The notes under the pieces: generated by a model | Databases searched by the model: none | The model's input: the letters and a program-made list of their open reading frames with translations, nothing else | Told to the model about the DNA's origin: nothing | Position numbers and translations under genes: made by a program | In this document: positions 23,466 to 31,318 of the stretch, piece by piece | Numbering within the stretch: the first letter of the stretch is position 1 | Layout of the letters: the number at the start of each line of letters is the position of its first letter | Source of the DNA: Chersky-840 sp036511675 | Lineage (GTDB): Bacteria; Actinomycetota; Acidimicrobiia; Acidimicrobiales; UBA8190 | DNA length: 64,000 bases | Direction: 5' to 3' | Assembly (NCBI GenBank): GCA_036511675.1 | Contig: DATCBU010000111.1 | Coordinates: 11,692-75,691, forward strand

Positions 23466-24908
23466 TCAGGCCCCGTCGACGGGGAGCGCCACGGCGGCGT
23501 CGTGCACCGTCCGGAGCCACCAGGCGGTGCCCCCCACGACCACGAGCAGGCCCACCACCGTCGCCACGACATCGGCGGCGGTGGCGGTGACGTGGGCGGG
23601 GACGGTGGCGAAGCACGCCACCGAGGAGAGCACGAGGACGACCCGCCGGGACCACGCGTCGGACGCCAGGGCCAGGATCACGATCCCCCAGGTCTCGTAC
23701 CAGGGCCACACCACGGGCCCGAGGAAGACCACGGCCAGCAGGCTCCACCCCAGGGCTCGGGGCACCCCGACACGGTCGGTCCTGGTCAGAAGGGCGCCCA
23801 CGATCACCGCGGCGGCGAGCAGCGCCACGGCGCGGGCGGCCATGACCAGCCCGGGGGTGTGCATGCCGGCACCGACCCCGTGCACCACGTGGGCGAGGGC
23901 CAGGCCCACCGCCGTGGCCGGGTCCAGCCACGAATTCACCTTGCCGGGGTCCGAGAGATTCCACAACCAGGCCCAGCCGAGCCCCGACGCCTCGGAGACC
24001 GCCGCCATCACCACCCCGGCAACGGCGACCGACCCCATCACCGCCCGGGCCCGCCGGCGCCCGAGGGCGCCGGCGCCCGCCCATTCCCAGCCGATGAAGA
24101 GCACCCCGAGGAGCGCCGGGACCTTGACCTCGGCGCCGAGCGCGCACAGCACGATGCCGAGCACGGGATGGCCGCGTCGCGCCAGGGCCACGCCGGCCAC
24201 CAGCAGGCCGAGCATGAGCGCGTCGTTGTGCATGGCGCCGACGAGCGACACCAACACCAGGGGGTTGAGCACGGCCAGCGCGAACGCGCCGGCGCCGTCG
24301 CGCCCGTACGACCGGGCCAGGGCCGGCACCGACACGGCGATGAGCACCACGCCGAGGAGAGCCACCAGCCGGTAGCCCTCCAAGACGCCGAAGACACTGC
24401 CCGACACGTGCGCGTTCGCCCTGGCGATGTCGAAGAAGAACGGACCGTACGGCGCATGGGCGTGGCGCCACAGGGGATCGGCCAACTGGTAGAACGTCGA
24501 CCCCCGTACCGATTGCAGTCCGTGGGCATAGGGATTGACGCCGCCCGAGACCAGCTCTCCCTCGGCCCCGTAGGTGTAGACGTCGCGACTGAACAGCGGC
24601 GGGGCCACGACCAGCGGCACCACCCACAGGACCAGGACGCCGGACAGGTGACGCAGGGGTGGGGGGCCGTGGGGAACCGGGAAGATGACGAGGCGGTACC
24701 ACGCCCCCAGCAGCACGATCATCCCCCCGTACACAACCGCCATCCCCACCAGCTCGTGGGGGCCGGGCGCCGACCCGGGGGCGGGAATGCCGAAGATCCA
24801 CGCGCCGGGGAGCTTCGAGGTGAAGGGCGAGCTCGGCAACGACGCCCCCAGCACCACCAGAGCCATGCCCAGGAAACCGACGATGGCGGCGCCGACCGTG
24901 CGGCGCAT
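23466..24908 (-). CDS. Polyprenol-phosphomannose-dependent mannosyltransferase, MptB-like
   Basis: A 480-residue GT-C type membrane glycosyltransferase with about 12 helices. The first large loop holds FSRDVYTYGAEGELVSGGVN then PYAHGL, the family's conserved acidic and aromatic motif; HAPYGPFFFDIARAN, NPLVLVSLVGAMHNDALMLG and WPWYETWGIVIL follow. This order fits MptB, an alpha-1,6-mannosyltransferase that uses polyprenyl-phosphomannose in lipomannan assembly. The exact product here is inferred. It is the last gene of the long minus-strand operon that starts at ctaE; 19 nt separate it from the PhyH gene. Confidence 0.8.
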   Translation of the reverse strand: MRRTVGAAIVGFLGMALVVLGASLPSSPFTSKLPGAWIFGIPAPGSAPGPHELVGMAVVYGGMIVLLGAWYRLVIFPVPHGPPPLRHLSGVLVLWVVPLVVAPPLFSRDVYTYGAEGELVSGGVNPYAHGLQSVRGSTFYQLADPLWRHAHAPYGPFFFDIARANAHVSGSVFGVLEGYRLVALLGVVLIAVSVPALARSYGRDGAGAFALAVLNPLVLVSLVGAMHNDALMLGLLVAGVALARRGHPVLGIVLCALGAEVKVPALLGVLFIGWEWAGAGALGRRRARAVMGSVAVAGVVMAAVSEASGLGWAWLWNLSDPGKVNSWLDPATAVGLALAHVVHGVGAGMHTPGLVMAARAVALLAAAVIVGALLTRTDRVGVPRALGWSLLAVVFLGPVVWPWYETWGIVILALASDAWSRRVVLVLSSVACFATVPAHVTATAADVVATVVGLLVVVGGTAWWLRTVHDAAVALPVDGA

Positions 24909-24927
24909 CTCCGGGGAAGAGGCGGCG

Positions 24928-26154
24928 CTAGCCGCGCACGGTGCTCGGGGGCTGCGACACCGTCGTGGCGGCGGACTCGCGCACGTCCCGAAGACGCCGG
25001 CGCGCCTCGGCGGCGGCGTCGGGTCGCAGCGGCGGCAGGCGGAAACCCGTGTACATCACGCGTCGCTCGCGCGTCACGGGGGGCTGGGCCATGTGCAGCG
25101 TGCAGCTGAGGTGCACGGTGACATCGCCGGTGTCGGTGGGCAGGTCCAGCACCGGGAGGGTGTTGTCGCGGCGCAGGAAGGCCGGCCACACCAGGACTCG
25201 GTGGCTCCCGGCCACCACCCGCAGCTGACCCGAGGTGGCGTCGGCGCCCGTGACCGAGATGCCGACGGTCAGCGAGCAGCATTCGTAGCTGTGGCGGCCG
25301 AGGGAGCAGTCCTTGTGCCAGGGGACGTCGGAGATGCCCTCCACCACGCCGATCGGCTTCACCAGCGCCTCCAGGGCGTTGGCGTCCATGCCACCCCCCT
25401 GATGACGGTCGCCGGTGATCGCACCCAGGCGGGCCAGGCGCCCGTCGGTCATGAGGGAGGCGGCGGTGCCCGACATGGCATCGAAGCCCTGCATGCGCAC
25501 CAGCCGGTCGGTCCCGTCGTCGGTCCGGGCCCACCACGACCGCCCGTCGCCAGGGAAATAGGTCGGCGCAGCGCGGTCCATGTCGGCGGAGACGGCGGCC
25601 ATCTCGTCCTCGGTGAACACCCCGGCCACATGCAGGAACCCGGCCTGGCCCAGGAACCGCTCCATGTCCTCGTCGCCGTCGTCCCACCCGAACCGGCGCC
25701 CGAGGTCCAAGGGCGCGCCCCCCAGGTCTTCGAACACCATCGCCCCCGCCACGTGCGGGGCGACATCGTCCAGCGCGCCCCGCAGCACCAGCCACCAATC
25801 CAGAAGGCGCTCGAGCCGCCCCGAGAGGGCCAGAGCCCCGCTCGAGAACCACCCCATCGGGGTGACCTGGTCGGCCACGAGATCGGCGAGCTGTGCGGCT
25901 TCGAGCCGGAGGTGCAGGGCACCGTCGCCGGCGCTGGCACCGCGTCGCACGACGAAGCCCCCCGCTCCCGCTTCCACCGTCCAGCTGTCCCCGTCCACCT
26001 CGACCTGCAGGGGTGGGAGCCGCAGGACGGTGCGGGCCTCGGCCAGCAGGGGCTCGGCCGCGTCGAGGGCGGCGGGCAGCTCGGTGTCGAAGAACCGGGC
26101 CGGGTCGACCACCTCGGTCTCCCCGTCGACCCGCGTGCGCACGTCCACACTCAC
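24928..26154 (-). CDS. PhyH dioxygenase with N-terminal SCP2-like region
   Basis: A 408-residue protein. Residues 1-130 look like a sterol-carrier SCP2-like domain (ALHLRLEAAQLADLVADQVT, then a GALALSG turn). The rest is a phytanoyl-CoA dioxygenase domain, an Fe(II)/2-oxoglutarate enzyme: VPWHKDCSLGRH supplies the HxD iron pair, YECCSLTVGISVTGADATSG precedes QLRVVAGSH, and VTVHLSCTLHMAQPP gives the distal His and the following Arg region. The substrate is probably a lipid or sterol, by family and by the fused SCP2 part. GTG start, preceded by a -10-like box. Confidence 0.82.
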   Translation of the reverse strand: MSVDVRTRVDGETEVVDPARFFDTELPAALDAAEPLLAEARTVLRLPPLQVEVDGDSWTVEAGAGGFVVRRGASAGDGALHLRLEAAQLADLVADQVTPMGWFSSGALALSGRLERLLDWWLVLRGALDDVAPHVAGAMVFEDLGGAPLDLGRRFGWDDGDEDMERFLGQAGFLHVAGVFTEDEMAAVSADMDRAAPTYFPGDGRSWWARTDDGTDRLVRMQGFDAMSGTAASLMTDGRLARLGAITGDRHQGGGMDANALEALVKPIGVVEGISDVPWHKDCSLGRHSYECCSLTVGISVTGADATSGQLRVVAGSHRVLVWPAFLRRDNTLPVLDLPTDTGDVTVHLSCTLHMAQPPVTRERRVMYTGFRLPPLRPDAAAEARRRLRDVRESAATTVSQPPSTVRG

Positions 26155-26162
26155 GGGACGTC

Positions 26163-26168
26163 ACCGTA
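26163..26168 (-). promoter_or_regulatory. Putative internal -10 box before the PhyH gene
   Basis: Read on the minus strand this is TACGGT, 8 nt before the GTG at 26154, inside the 28-nt gap after the DUF3052 gene. It suggests a second, leaderless transcription start within the operon. Confidence 0.38.
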
Positions 26169-26182
26169 CTGTCCCCACCGGG

Positions 26183-26626
26183 TCAGCGTCTCGAGCGCGC
26201 CCCCAGTCCGGCCCGGACCTCCCGGCGCCAGACGAAGCGCAGACCCGACCAGTCCTCGCCCACCGCCGCCACCTTGACGTCGACGAGCCCGGTGGGCAGC
26301 ACCGCCTCGCGCAGAAGGTTCTCGGTGACGTCACTGTCGTGGCCGGCGGCCCGGCGCGGCCACACCAGCCACAGCGCGTCCTCGCTCCCGAGGACCGGCG
26401 CCACCCGGGTGACGAGGTCCTCGAGCTCGGCGGCTCGCCGGACGAAGGCGATGACGACCTCGGCCCCCGAGGCCAGGGTGCGTCGCATCGTGGCTCCATC
26501 GGGCAGGTCGGGCACCGTCCAACCCCGGGGGGCACCCACCAGGGCCACCACGTCGCCGGGGCGGACCCCGAGCTTCTTGGCCAGCGGCGTCCCCGAGTAG
26601 CCGCCCGGGCCCGTCGACGGGCTCAA
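26183..26626 (-). CDS. DUF3052 family protein
   Basis: About 147 residues. GYSGTPLAKKLGVRPGDVVA, then GATMRRTLASGAEVVIAFVR and the central ALWLVWPRRAAGHDSDVTEN followed by LREAVLPTGLVDVKVAAVGE match DUF3052, a small actinobacterial family of unknown function. The TTG start at 26626 overlaps the stop of the GNAT gene as TTGA, the only standard start before the conserved region, so the two are coupled. A longer frame upstream runs across the GNAT gene and is not coding. Confidence 0.82.
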   Translation of the reverse strand: MSPSTGPGGYSGTPLAKKLGVRPGDVVALVGAPRGWTVPDLPDGATMRRTLASGAEVVIAFVRRAAELEDLVTRVAPVLGSEDALWLVWPRRAAGHDSDVTENLLREAVLPTGLVDVKVAAVGEDWSGLRFVWRREVRAGLGARSRR

Positions 26627-27111
26627 GGGCCCGGAGCCGGGTCCCAGCGGCGCCGGCGCAGGGCGAGCCCGGTGTTGCCCTCCCAGAATCCCTCGGACCG
26701 GTACAACGCTCTCCCGTCGGGCGAGGCGTGCAGCTCGACGTTGTCGACGCCCTGGGACTCGAACCACTCGAGCAAGCCCCGCAGCACGGCCCGTCCCAGA
26801 CCGCGCCGACGGAAGTCGGGCTCCGTCGACATCCACTGGATGTAGCCCACCCGGGCGCTGGCGTGGGCCGGGTTCGGCAGTCGGGGCGAGATCACACCGG
26901 CCCCGCACGCCACCAGTCGCCCCGGCGCACCGGGGTCCTCGGCCACCACCACGGTGAGATCGGCACCGAGACGGCTGAGCACCGTGGCTCGGGCCGAGGA
27001 ACGCCACTGCTCCCAGGTGTGCTCGTCGAAGTCCAAGCCCAACGACCGGTACATCATCTCCGCCAGACGGGCGACCTCACCGGCGTCGTCGGGACGCGCC
27101 GAGCGGACCAA
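26623..27111 (-). CDS. GNAT family acetyltransferase
   Basis: A 162-residue N-acetyltransferase. VRSARPDDAGEVARLAEMMY opens the GNAT fold, VGYIQWMSTEPDFRRRGLGR contains the acetyl-CoA loop RRRGLGRA, and NVELHASPDGRALYRSEGFW is the usual final strand-turn with Tyr and GF. Target unknown. It begins 9 nt after the qcrB stop and overlaps the DUF3052 start, so it is made with the cytochrome bc complex genes; a link to that complex is only suggested by position. Confidence 0.85.
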   Translation of the reverse strand: MVRSARPDDAGEVARLAEMMYRSLGLDFDEHTWEQWRSSARATVLSRLGADLTVVVAEDPGAPGRLVACGAGVISPRLPNPAHASARVGYIQWMSTEPDFRRRGLGRAVLRGLLEWFESQGVDNVELHASPDGRALYRSEGFWEGNTGLALRRRRWDPAPGP

Positions 27112-27120
27112 CGAGGTCTC

Positions 27121-28695
27121 TCAGCGACGGGGGATGCGGCGCACGCCCGAGGAGCCCGCCTCGACCGGATCGAGCTCGCCGTTGAGCTCGATGCGCGCCG
27201 GCACCGGGGCTGGAACGAGCTCCTCGTGATCGTCCTCGTCCCCGGGCCTGGGCGCGGTCGAGACACTCTCGTACTCACCCTGCGCGGACCGGGTGATGAC
27301 CACGGCACGCTTGCGCCGACCGATGCCGGGCACACCCGACATCTCCTTGCACAGGTAGTAGGCGAATACCCCGGCGGCCGAGGGGATGATGAAGACGGTG
27401 AAGCGGAAGAACCACAGGACCTCGTTCAGCGAGATCTTGAAGAAGTTGGCCAGCACGTCGGTCGAGCTCGCCGCGAACAGCACGAAGAAGAAGGTCAACG
27501 AGGCCACGCCGATAGCGGTGCGCCTCGGCTTGTCGCGGGGCCGGTCGAGGAGGTTGTGCTCGGCCCGGTCCCCGGTCACCTTGGCTTCGACGAAGGGCCA
27601 CACATAGAAGAGGTTGAAGCAGAGGCCAGGGAAGAGCACGGCCGGGAACAGGATCACGAAGGGGATGGTGTGGCCCCACAGCGTCCAGGAGATGGGCGGC
27701 ATGATGCGCAGGGCCCCGTCGAGCCAGCCCATGTACCAGTCGGGCTGGACGGCGTAGCTGATCTTGTACGGCTCGTACTGGCCGAACTGCCAGATGGGGT
27801 TGATCTGGGCCAGCCCTCCCAGGGCCCACAGCACCCCCGTGGTGACGAACATGAACCCCGTCGTCTTGGCGATGAACGTCGGGTACATGGGCGAGCCCAC
27901 CACGTTCTTCTCGGTGCGGCCGTGCCCGGGGAATTGCGTGTGCTTCTGGCGCACCAGCAATCCGAGGTGGCCGGCGAGGAGCCCGAAGATGATAAGGGGG
28001 ACGACGAGCACGTGCAGGATGAACAGGCGCGGGATGATCGAGCCGTCCCCGGGGAAATTCCCCCCGAACAGGAACGTGGCCAGGTACGAGCCCACCAGCG
28101 GGATCGACAGCACGATCGAGAACATGATGCGCAGGCCCGTCCCCGACACGAGGTCGTCGGGGAGCGAGTACCCGATGAACCCGTTGGTCAGGGCCAGGAT
28201 CAGCAGCGTGATCCCGATCATCCAGTTGAGCTCGCGCGGCTTGCGGAACGCCCCGGTGAAGAAGATCCGGCACATGTGCACCGCGATCGAGCCCACGAAC
28301 ACGTCCGCGGCCCAGTGGTGCATCTGCCGGATCACGAGACCGCTGCGCACCCCGAAGGACAGGTTCACCGTCGACTCGAACGCGGCGGACACCCTCGCCC
28401 CCCGCAGCGGCACGTAGGGGCCGGAGTAGATGAGCTCCTTGGCCGAGGGGATGAAGTACAGGCTGACGAAGATGCCCGTGGCGATGAGCACCACGAACGA
28501 ATAGAGGGCGATCTCCCCGAGGAGGAAGGACCAGTGGTCGGGGAAGATCTTGTCGAGCAGGGTGCGCCCGCCCTTGGCCACACCCAGGCGCTCGTCCAGC
28601 CAGCGCACTCCGGCGACGACGGGGTCGGGCTTGTTGGCCGTCTTGCCGTGGCGGCCCCGGGGGCGACCCCGAGGCCGGGACGTGATGGCGCTCAT
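27121..28695 (-). CDS. qcrB: Cytochrome bc1 complex cytochrome b subunit
   Basis: Membrane cytochrome b of the bcc complex, about 524 residues, which oxidises menaquinol. Visible features are the heme-ligand His residues in RQMHHWAADVFVGSIAVHMC and HVLVVPLIIFGLLAGHLGLL, the GFIGYSLPDDLVSGTGLRI segment, and the quinol-site motif PDWY (PEWY in mitochondria) in AVQPDWYMGWLDG. Eight or nine helices and an extended charged C-terminus are typical of actinobacteria. Start is ATG 28695, which overlaps the qcrA stop as ATGA. Confidence 0.96.
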   Translation of the reverse strand: MSAITSRPRGRPRGRHGKTANKPDPVVAGVRWLDERLGVAKGGRTLLDKIFPDHWSFLLGEIALYSFVVLIATGIFVSLYFIPSAKELIYSGPYVPLRGARVSAAFESTVNLSFGVRSGLVIRQMHHWAADVFVGSIAVHMCRIFFTGAFRKPRELNWMIGITLLILALTNGFIGYSLPDDLVSGTGLRIMFSIVLSIPLVGSYLATFLFGGNFPGDGSIIPRLFILHVLVVPLIIFGLLAGHLGLLVRQKHTQFPGHGRTEKNVVGSPMYPTFIAKTTGFMFVTTGVLWALGGLAQINPIWQFGQYEPYKISYAVQPDWYMGWLDGALRIMPPISWTLWGHTIPFVILFPAVLFPGLCFNLFYVWPFVEAKVTGDRAEHNLLDRPRDKPRRTAIGVASLTFFFVLFAASSTDVLANFFKISLNEVLWFFRFTVFIIPSAAGVFAYYLCKEMSGVPGIGRRKRAVVITRSAQGEYESVSTAPRPGDEDDHEELVPAPVPARIELNGELDPVEAGSSGVRRIPRR

Positions 28696-29648
28696 GACCG
28701 CTCCCAAAATCCGGGCCCCACGGGCTGGTCGTAGCCGGCCTGCGCCACCAGGTACCCGGCGCTGTCGATCATGAGGGGCAGCTGCGGCAGGGGACGCGGG
28801 GCTGGGCCGAACACCGGGTTGGCTCCCGTCAGGATGTGGAACAAGGACTGGTGGCACGGGCACAGCAACTCCTGCAGCGCCTCTTCGTACAGACCGACGG
28901 GGCACCCGGCGTGGGTGCACAGCTTGGAGTACGCCAGGTATCCCTTGGGACCCCACGTCTCGCGGCCGGGCAGCGTCACGATGTCGCTGTCCGTCGCTCG
29001 AACCAACATGGTCTGGCTCACCGACGAGCCGGCGAAGCCCTCGGGGAACACCGTGAGCGACCCGCCCACCTCGAGGTCGGCCTGGTGGATGCGGTTGCCG
29101 TCGAGGTCGACGATATGGGAGCCCTGGCGCCAGTCGGTGGTGTCGAAGGTCTTCTTGGGCTGCGGCCCCAGTGAGCGCAGCAGAGGGAAGGTGAGCACCA
29201 CGCCCATCACTCCGGCGCCGGCGCCGAGGATGGTCCCCAGGAACCCTCGGCGGCGGAAGATCATCTTGCCCCGGTCCTCGATGGCGGCCGCCATGGCCTC
29301 GACCTCGGTGTCGGTCGAGGCCAGCGTGTGGCGCTCCTCGACGAAGGGGCCCTGCGGCAGCAGGTACTTGCCCCAGGCGGAGAGACCGAATCCGAAGGCG
29401 ATGAACCCGACGCCGCCGAACACCGCTTCCCACTGGGTCTGGCCGCCGACCCAGTACAACCCGCCGTAGGCACAGAACCCGGCCACGCCGAGCAGCAGCA
29501 GGAGCGCGATGAGCATCTCGGCGCGCCGCGGGTCCTTGGCATAGGGCTGGAGATGGGGGTCGTCGAACTTCGTGAGGGGCACGCCGGCGGGAGCACCGTT
29601 GCCCGCGGTGACGTCCGCGCCCGGAGCGATGTCGGTGTGGTCGGTCAC
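28692..29648 (-). CDS. qcrA: Rieske iron-sulfur subunit of cytochrome bc1
   Basis: A 318-residue Rieske protein. Three membrane helices lie in the first 190 residues (EMLIALLLLLGVAGFCAYGG, FIAFGFGLSAWGKYLL, TILGAGAGVMGVVLTF), the arrangement known from actinobacterial QcrA. The [2Fe-2S] ligands are in CTHAGCPVGLY and CPCHQSLF. It passes electrons from quinol to the diheme QcrC. It is coupled by ATGA overlaps to qcrC upstream and qcrB downstream. Confidence 0.96.
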   Translation of the reverse strand: MTDHTDIAPGADVTAGNGAPAGVPLTKFDDPHLQPYAKDPRRAEMLIALLLLLGVAGFCAYGGLYWVGGQTQWEAVFGGVGFIAFGFGLSAWGKYLLPQGPFVEERHTLASTDTEVEAMAAAIEDRGKMIFRRRGFLGTILGAGAGVMGVVLTFPLLRSLGPQPKKTFDTTDWRQGSHIVDLDGNRIHQADLEVGGSLTVFPEGFAGSSVSQTMLVRATDSDIVTLPGRETWGPKGYLAYSKLCTHAGCPVGLYEEALQELLCPCHQSLFHILTGANPVFGPAPRPLPQLPLMIDSAGYLVAQAGYDQPVGPGFWERS

Positions 29649-30556
29649 TTGCGGTCTCCGAGCCAGAACGCCACCAGCATGATCCCACCCACCCCGAAGA
29701 GCAACCCGATGAACCCTTCGGCCACGGGCCCGATGCCCCCGAGCCCCAGGCCGCCCTGGTTGACGGGGTGCTGGATGGTCATCGTGACGTACTTGACGAT
29801 GTCGGTCACCTGTTGGTCGGTGAGGTTGCGGGGGCCGAAATGCGGCATCAGGGTCGGGCCCGTGCGGATGGCCTCGGCGATCTGGCGGGGGTAGATCTTG
29901 TGCAGCGACGGCGCCTGGAACCCGTTGGACAGCGCGTCACCGGCTCCGGTGATGGTGTGGCACCCCGCACAGTTGAGGACGAACAGGGAGTTGCCCTCGA
30001 CCAGGTTGCCGGCGGGCAGGTCGACGGTGGGAATGCCCGAGGGATAGTCGGGAGCGGCGGGCGCGAGCGAATTCACGAAGGCCACGATCTGCAACGTCTG
30101 CTTCCGGTCGAAGCGCGCCGGCTTCTGGACCGGCTGGGCGGTGGCCACCGCCAGGGGCATGCGGCCCGTCGACACCCAGAAGTCGACGGTGGCGGGCCCG
30201 AGCCCCTGGAGATTCGGTCCTCGGGAGCTCCCCGAGGCATCGGCGCCGTGGCAGCTGGAGCAGTTCAACTCGAACAGGGACTGGCCGGGTGCGATGTAGG
30301 AGGCGGGCGGCAGGTGGTACTTGATGATGGCGCTTCCGGCGCCCGTGGCCGACTTCAACGCCGCCTTGGCCACGGGCGCGGCGGTGGTCGCCGTCGTGGC
30401 CGGGACGGTGGTGGGCGGCGCCGTCGTGGCCGGCGCGGTGGGAGGAGGCGTGGCCGCCTGGGAGACGGCCGTACCCGACGTCAGCAACCCGACGACCGCC
30501 GCCCCTGCCACCAGCAGTCCCGGCAACAGCGAGCGCGCTCGGAGCCTTGTGTGCAT
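29645..30556 (-). CDS. qcrC: Diheme cytochrome c subunit of cytochrome bc1
   Basis: A 303-residue cytochrome c. An N-terminal signal or membrane segment (LLPGLLVAGAAVVGLLTSG) is followed by a Pro/Thr/Ala-rich linker, then two c-type heme domains with CSSCH and CAGCH and likely Met ligands in RMPLAV and TLMPHFGPRNL. A C-terminal helix (GFIGLLFGVGGIMLVAFWLG) anchors it. Two hemes in one protein are the mark of the bcc complex that connects directly to the aa3 oxidase without soluble cytochrome c. ATG 30556 begins 20 nt after the ctaE stop. Confidence 0.95.
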   Translation of the reverse strand: MHTRLRARSLLPGLLVAGAAVVGLLTSGTAVSQAATPPPTAPATTAPPTTVPATTATTAAPVAKAALKSATGAGSAIIKYHLPPASYIAPGQSLFELNCSSCHGADASGSSRGPNLQGLGPATVDFWVSTGRMPLAVATAQPVQKPARFDRKQTLQIVAFVNSLAPAAPDYPSGIPTVDLPAGNLVEGNSLFVLNCAGCHTITGAGDALSNGFQAPSLHKIYPRQIAEAIRTGPTLMPHFGPRNLTDQQVTDIVKYVTMTIQHPVNQGGLGLGGIGPVAEGFIGLLFGVGGIMLVAFWLGDRK

Positions 30557-30576
30557 GTCCTCGCAGCCCCGGGAGC

Positions 30577-31191
30577 TCAACCGGTCTTCAGCAGGAACAA
30601 GCAGCTGAAGATGCCGATCCACATGAAGTCGACGAAGTGCCAGTAGTAGCCGACGGCTTGGAACACATTGGTCTCGCCGGGGTCGCCGCTCTTGCCGCCC
30701 ATGCGCCCCAGGAGGAAGATCATGGCCACCAGGCCGAGGGCCACGTGCAGACCGTGGATGCCGGTCATGATGAAGAACAGCGACCAGTAGGCGTTGAGCC
30801 CGGGGCCGTGGTGCGTACCGGCGAAGTCGTGCCACTCGTAGAGCGTGTTGCCGAGGAACGCCGCGCCGAGCAGGAAACTCGTGATGATCCACTGCACGGC
30901 TTTGCGCCGCTCGCCGCGTTCTTGGGCCCACACACCGAACTGGAACGTCGGGCTCGACACCAGCAGGATCACGCTGAAGATGCCGGCCTGGACGTAGTCG
31001 AGGTGCGCGCCCGACAACGGGGGCCAGGTGGCGGCGTGGGCCCGGATGGTGAAGTACGCCGCGAACAGGCCACTGAAGAACATGACCTCCGAGCCCAGCC
31101 AGATCATGACCCCGACCGCGAGCAGCGGAGGACGTTCGGAGACGTGGCGTGGGGCGCGCGCCGCGTGCTCCACCGACAAGGCCTGCGTCAC
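30577..31191 (-). CDS. ctaE: Cytochrome c oxidase subunit III
   Basis: A 204-residue subunit with five membrane helices. PPLLAVGVMIWLGSEVMFFS, TFQFGVWAQERGERRKAVQW, then TGIHGLHVALGLVAMIF and GYYWHFVDFMWIGIFSCLFL are characteristic of subunit III. It starts with GTG at 31191 behind a GGAAAG ribosome site. It heads the operon ctaE-qcrC-qcrA-qcrB-GNAT-DUF3052-PhyH-MptB, in which the gaps are at most 28 nt. Placing ctaE with the bc1 genes and apart from ctaC-D-F is common in actinobacteria. Confidence 0.96.
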   Translation of the reverse strand: MTQALSVEHAARAPRHVSERPPLLAVGVMIWLGSEVMFFSGLFAAYFTIRAHAATWPPLSGAHLDYVQAGIFSVILLVSSPTFQFGVWAQERGERRKAVQWIITSFLLGAAFLGNTLYEWHDFAGTHHGPGLNAYWSLFFIMTGIHGLHVALGLVAMIFLLGRMGGKSGDPGETNVFQAVGYYWHFVDFMWIGIFSCLFLLKTG

Positions 31192-31285
31192 GGGGTCTTT
31201 CCTAGTTGACGGCGACCCTTTCGCGCCAACACCGGCGGTACACCCGTTTCCCCTCGCCCCGGGGTAATGGGACCCTTCGGCGGGT

Positions 31286-31306
31286 CGGCGCGCGTGCGGC
31301 GCGCCG
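31286..31306 (-). terminator. Possible terminator hairpin after HelD
   Basis: CGGCGCGC and its reverse complement form an 8-bp all-GC stem around GTGCG, 13 nt past the HelD stop on the minus strand and 95 nt ahead of ctaE. No T run follows. GC-rich chance pairing cannot be excluded. Confidence 0.35.
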
Positions 31307-31318
31307 GCGGCGTCGCGC

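Noticed and set aside
21660..25109. 1149-codon open frame on the plus strand
   Set aside because: It runs through ctaD and ctaF out of frame and antisense to mptB; translation is low-complexity, so it is a shadow.
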